Below are positions 58,842 to 64,000 of a stretch of 64,000 nt of DNA, piece by piece. How positions within the stretch are numbered: position 1 is the first letter of the stretch; each line of letters opens with the position of its first letter. The DNA lies in contig NC_083507.1 of the NCBI RefSeq assembly GCF_032362555.1, positions 3,351,001 to 3,415,000 of the forward strand. Direction: 5' to 3'. This DNA comes from Amyelois transitella. Its lineage: Eukaryota > Arthropoda > Insecta > Lepidoptera > Pyralidae. Below the pieces are notes generated by a model. The model ran no database searches. It was not told the origin of the DNA and saw nothing but the letters and a program-made list of their open reading frames with translations. Position numbers and translations under genes: made by a program.

Positions 58842-61800
58842 TTGCGCCGCAGCTTAGTAAAGGACGCGCGAAGAAAGTTGGTGCGCTAATGGTCAGGCCA
58901 TTTCTTAATTATAATTTTTTCATCAGGTTTAGGTAATTTAACTAAGGGTAATTTGTTACGCAGGAAACTCAATTAGAAGTTTTAAAAAGTTTTTGTCGAA
59001 TGATCATTTAATACTTGATTGTGGCATATAGATTTCGTCATCATTTCAAATTGGAAGTTTCTGTCATAGCTATTTTACTTCTTTATTTACAAATTCACTA
59101 AACTTACAGCTTAAAACTTGAATATATGTAAGTTAGAAATAAATTATTTAGTGAAGTTGTAATATGTTTCATTACAAGATTAAAATTTTAGTCGATTCCT
59201 TAATCAATTAATAAAAATAAAAACATTGACCAATTTTGACGATTAAAACAATTAATTATTTCTTTTTATTATTTATTAAAAGCAAATAAAGATTATATTC
59301 TATAAATAATTCTATTTCATGAGAATCAAGCCGCTGTACAATATTCAAACTTATAGGTACTTAGTACGAAAATCATATCTGTTAAAATATCTTCAAATAT
59401 TTTCCTGTCTCGGTTTCTAGTTGAGTCAGATAGTCAGTCAATTGTATTACGTACTATGACACATAAGTTCGATCATAGTATTTCATTGTCGCCATTACAT
59501 TGAGACATTACAACAATAGAAGTGTCATGACACTATAAGCTCTAAGGAACTAGTTAGGAACATTACAATGTATTTAAAGCAGCGTTTGTCAAACTCATCA
59601 TCTCTTTTGCTTTATATGCCACGCCCTGATTTTCCTGCAGAGCGAACAAAAACTTCTTTATGATTGTCAGAACGCAACTATAGGGATAGCAGATTACAAA
59701 AATTTCAAGACGTTTATTAGTTTCAGAGTTTTAGTATTTACATATAACCAAACAGACAAAAGTATAGAACTAAATGAGTATTGCTAGAACACTAATTAGC
59801 TAGACTACATTCCCATTAAATATATATATATGATATAATTAAAGTTTTGAGACCACTGGTATAAATTAAGCAACTGTATCATGATAGATAAGGTTGTGTA
59901 ACTGAAAGCCTACCCAAACTGGTCGCACACTACCAGTTCGTGTTGTTTGTACGATTCTGAACTATCTACATCTGAAAAATTTGCAAAGTATTATGAGAAG
60001 GTAGTAAAGTCTTTGTGTAAGGTCCTAAACAATATTATTTAGACTGTACATAATGCGAGCCAGCTGAACGTGACCTTTCGGAGACTTCAAGATTGTTCTC
60101 CTTAAGACATATTGACGTAATCTATGGAGGTTTAACATAGGTACATACATATATGACATTTTATCCTTTATGGAGAAGACAGAGAAAACAGTCAAGAAAA
60201 CATCGAATGCCACGTTTAGAGGCGGAATTTGATTCAGAATATTTACAAATTTTAATAATTCGATTTATTATATATACATAATTTTAATAAATAATATACA
60301 ACTAATAATCTTAATAGAAATAATTCATTACAATATAGTATATAAGCATATAAATAGTTTCAATAGATACAAGTACACATTTTTGGTAGAGGAACACGGA
60401 TTTAAATTTTGCGAATTGTATAATCAAAAAAATATAATAAGCATAAAATGCTAAACTTTAGGGTTATTATTATTTAACATATTATTTGCATTTTAGCGTT
60501 GTTCTTAGACACAATTTTTATTTCTCTTCAGTGTAAAACATTTTTTCATTTCTTTCATTCACTTAATCTTTACAACTTATTTTAAATAAATATATATTTA
60601 AATTTTCATCTTAGCTTGGATAGTAATTTAGTACTCATCTTGCACAGAGAGCAGTAATGGTTGAATTATTTATTTTCAAAGATTAAAGACATCCTTTCAC
60701 CAACCTAACCTATGTTGCAACTTTGTATGATGGAACTTAAGTTGAAAAACTTTATTTTCAAAATTCAGTTCAGTATAGTAAGAAGGTATATATATTTTAT
60801 TTAACACCTGAGTGGATTTTATTAAGTTTTAACATAGAGATAATAACTCGAAGAATTCGGACGAACGTTACCTGCTTTCTGGACTCTTCGTGGACGAATT
60901 TGCGAGCACTATTTTTGGAAGACATTTTGTAATAAAAACCTATAAGACATTCTAATAGTTAAGACATTATCTATACTTTCTTAAATTAACAAAAAAAAAA
61001 TGGCTTCAACAAGAGGTCTTATAGTTCGCAAGGTGAATGCATTTGAAGGCCAATATAATAAAATTCAATAACGATTAAACTGCCTCTCAAATTCGAGGTC
61101 TTTGACCTGTGCAAAAGTTAACTTACGAAAAGATAACTATCTAGAGCTTATTAATTAGATTGTAATATTATTAAACAAGATCCAATATAGGTTTTTTTCC
61201 CCTTGCAAAGGTTATTGAGGTCAGATATCATTTGCTTCGAATAAAAATCTGACTTACCCAATCATGGTTAAAACCGATAATGTTTTTTTTCATCACAACA
61301 AGAATGTAAAAATCTATTCTCTTTGTAATATTAGTAACAACGTGATATAACTATATATTTATGTTTTTTTATTAAGCATGGAAATAAGATAAGGAAATTG
61401 GAATATTTTTTTAATATATCTCTTTTTTTAAGTATTACAGAATTTGAATTCGTGCCTTATAGTGAGTTAAAAAAGTCTATTAATACTTGTACCGGTTGCA
61501 CCACTACGTAGTCGTTTCAGGCAAGATAATCTTCATTTTGGTAAAACAGGAACATCGGGATACTGTTTCCTATGTTGGCCTCGTGTGGTAAAAAAAATGT
61601 CAAGACAAATATTATTTAAGTGAAGGAGTTCCGTATTATAAACGAACGAAAATCAAATAAGTGCTACTACTACTGACAAAAAGAGAATTGTAAAATAAAG
61701 ATTGAACGATAAATGAGGTTCACGTCATCTCTTCGTTTAAATCGTGGAAGACGACAATTCCTTAGTTGTCTTCAGACCACGTTTCCGAGGGCACTTTCAT

Positions 61801-63039
61801 ATATATCCGAAAAGTTGGTGTCAGTAGTGGGAAGCAACACACCGCAGAAAATTACGCTACAATAATGACCCTTTTCTAAGTATGTTAGTTTGATTGCTTA
61901 CTAAATGCCCTTAAAGTAGGGCTTTTAAAGTTGAAACGTAAGTCACTTGGTGTAAAAATCTGACTTGAAATGGTAATAAGGGGACCTCGAGTTTATCTCA
62001 AGCGAGGCAAGGAAGTAACATAGAAATAAGAGACAATTCAGCTTCAGCAACAATCATATCAACTAAAACTTTTTATTGTAATGCAACATATAAAATATAA
62101 TTGTATTCCAAAACAAAATCTTATTTTATTCCAAGGATCCCGAAACGATATGCTCGAACGAGTTTTGTACAAAAACAATCTCTTAATTGAATTAAGCTGT
62201 CGATGGGAAGTGAAGGGAACATTCCCAAAATAAAATACTGCAAAGAAGCACGTCTTGGAACTATATTGGAAATATATATGTACAACAAAATATATTACTT
62301 CACAAAGGAGGTTCTTAATTTTAAAGTAAATTAAACACAATCCGACTGTTAGTATGTTTATTTTAGTAACGCGATTATACGTCCGTTTATGAAACGATTT
62401 TGAAGATTCTTTTATATAAAAATATAATTATTTTAAAAGCGATTCTTAAGTCAAGATTTAATAATGGAAACTTGGAGGAACCAAGAAAATATAAAAAAAT
62501 CAGATTGTGTTTAAAAGTCTAATTATTAAGCTATCTATACTGAAATATAAAATGAAATTGTTAGCCGGACTGATATGTATGCTATCATAATTAAAATCTG
62601 CCTTTCTCTAGACTTAAACATAAATGAATGCTTGTAGTACAAACACTGATTTATTAACACTATCTAAAACTATAGCGGGACTTTCATATCAGAATATGAA
62701 GTTCTTATTTTCAACCAATTTAAATAATGTACTAATATCTATTTAAAGAACTTTCTAAATCCGTCTAATAATGGCTGTCGAATGCTTTCTCTAAAAACAA
62801 TAAAACAAACAAACGTGAACATCAATCATATTTAAATGGATATTTTTTCATATCTATATTTATAACACTCCTTTGACAAGTCTTAAAAATAAATTTGTTG
62901 ATATAATCTTTAAATATTAGCTGCCAAGAGTTTTAATTCTCTAACTTTGAGTTTTACCAGAAAGATCGAATGAGGTATGCCTTGTCAACGTTTTTCAATA
63001 GGCCCCTGGTAAGCATTTACATGCATATGTACATAAAAT

Positions 63040-63170
63040 TACGCCTCTCTCGTGGAGGGGTAGGCAGAGACTACATCCTTTCCTTCTCTCCATACTTTTT
63101 TAGTTTCCGTCGGTGTTGGGTAATCTTTGCCTAACCTTTTGCCAGGACGTCTCCAATTTGCTCAAGGTAT
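63040..63170 (-). mobile_element. RTE-like LINE 3' end, minus orientation
   Basis: acgcctctctcgtggagggg, taggcagagactacatcctt, ttggg.taatctttgcctaa, ccttttgccaggacgtctcc is the reverse complement of the LINE tail at 47838-48078, with extra divergence. Confidence 0.6.
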
Positions 63171-63449
63171 ATTTTTAAAACCTCATCAAAGTTCAGACCA
63201 TGATAAGTCAAAGCCGGATTCCATCATGTTAATGGTAAATAGTCAATTCCTTACTTTATCAGACCGGTATTTTCGACAACTCTCTCATTTAACCTTGACA
63301 ATATGACACTTTGACCTTTGCTAATTTTAATTTAACAAGTCTTAAATTTCGATGCAATATTAAACTTCTTTGAGTAATGTCCTGATTTACCTAGTACAAA
63401 TATGTATACATATGTGTCACATTAGATTCCATGAAATGGTCTAGGATGT

Positions 63450-63612
63450 GTCGTGTGGTTTTCGGTACTTTAGGAAAGAACCACTCTATATCTTTCCCAT
63501 GGAAGTCATAAAATGCGACTAAGGGATAGGCTTATAAACTTGGGAGTCTCTTGTAGGCGATGGGCTAGCAACCTGTTATTATTTGAATTCTCAACTCTAT
63601 CATAAAAACATA
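63450..63612 (+). mobile_element. SINE, 3'-truncated
   Basis: tcgtgtggttttcggtactt, ccactctatatctttcccat, aatgcgactaagggataggc, gcgatgggctagcaacctgt, then lost at tctatcataaaaacatacag. Confidence 0.75.
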
Positions 63613-63958
63613 CAGTTTTTTATTTATAACCCAAATATAGTCCCATATATATACATATAATTTTTTCACTTAGTCAAAATGTCATCGAAAATTTGATATA
63701 ATTTTTCGAAATGAAACCGAAACCTCATTGTATGAAAATTTTGCTTTGCAAGTGACTCAAAAAACTTTGAGCCTTGTGGTATCGTACCTCACGATAACGT
63801 TTTTGATTTCTTTCAGATTATAACAGATTATAATTATCTGAAAAGGTAGGGGTTTAAGAGATATAGATAAAAGATAATAAAACACGGCATTAATTTGTTT
63901 AACTTATTATTAACTTAAGTCTTAACAGTAAGCTATGTAGTATGATATCACTAGAGGC

Positions 63959-64000
63959 TTAAGACCTCGCTTTGGGCGCCGTATCCTCGGCGTCCTTGTA
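63959..64000 (-). CDS. partial: C-terminal end of a further probable obstructor/CPAP3 gene
   Basis: Reading leftward from the window edge: YKDAEDTAPKARS then TAA (63959-63961). The GC-rich codon choice matches the exons of the neighbouring genes and contrasts with the AT-rich flank. In obstructor-A-type proteins the third domain is followed by a [D/N]WYKD motif, and YKD here fits that position. The rest lies beyond the window, so family assignment is inferred from 13 residues plus position in the cluster. Confidence 0.55.
   Translation of the reverse strand, partial: YKDAEDTAPKARS

Larger units (their letters stand above)
58842..63958. other. intergenic region between the obstructor-A-like gene and the partial gene at the right edge
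   Basis: 5.1 kb, AT-rich. Holds SINE scraps (60050-60125 plus, 60150-60222 minus), short repeats (61195-61262, 61905-61975), a LINE tail in reverse (63040-63170) and a SINE (63450-63612). The frames at 60025-60213 and 62059-62340 show no protein-like features. No gene seen. Confidence 0.55.

Overview
The window looks like nuclear DNA of a lepidopteran, probably a moth. It is AT-rich, has small exons with canonical GT/AG introns, and is littered with a roughly 265-bp SINE with a (TATG)n tail and fragments of RTE-like LINEs. Species cannot be fixed from the sequence alone. No bacterial, rRNA, tRNA-gene or CRISPR signal was found.

The content is a cluster of secreted peritrophin-type chitin-binding proteins: the obstructor / CPAP3 family (three CBM14 domains, six cysteines each) that organises chitin in insect cuticle. 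I assembled five complete gene models from splice sites, phases and cysteine patterns, plus one partial. They are: (1) Gasp/obstructor-C (+), 1659-14427, with two alternative terminal coding exons; (2) a divergent two-domain member with an aromatic N-terminal part and a proline-rich tail (-), 15959-23064; (3) obstructor-B (+), 28712-35276; (4) an obstructor-E-like gene (-), 36320-47653, with a 9.5-kb first intron; (5) an obstructor-A-like gene (-), 49940-58730; (6) the last 13 codons of another probable obstructor gene (-), cut by the right edge at 63959-64000.

Architecture supports origin by local duplication. Each complete gene has a first coding exon ending in phase 1 just after the signal-peptide core (43 nt in genes 3, 4 and 5; 46 nt in Gasp; 97 nt in gene 2). 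In Gasp, obstructor-B and the obstructor-A-like gene, the last intron splits the codon of the last cysteine of the third domain. Genes 1/2 and 3/4 are convergent, 2/3 are divergent, and 4, 5 and 6 are in tandem on the minus strand.

Between exons I see introns and spacers carrying transposon debris: many SINE copies (two with clear target-site duplications, one ending 4 bp from a splice donor, one running almost into a splice acceptor, and one near-identical inverted pair), RTE-like LINE 3' ends, a 1.07-kb Tigger/pogo deletion derivative, and a diverged duplicated non-coding block. Most other open reading frames are antisense shadows or repeat sequence. Joined exon models are inferred by eye; no transcript evidence was available.
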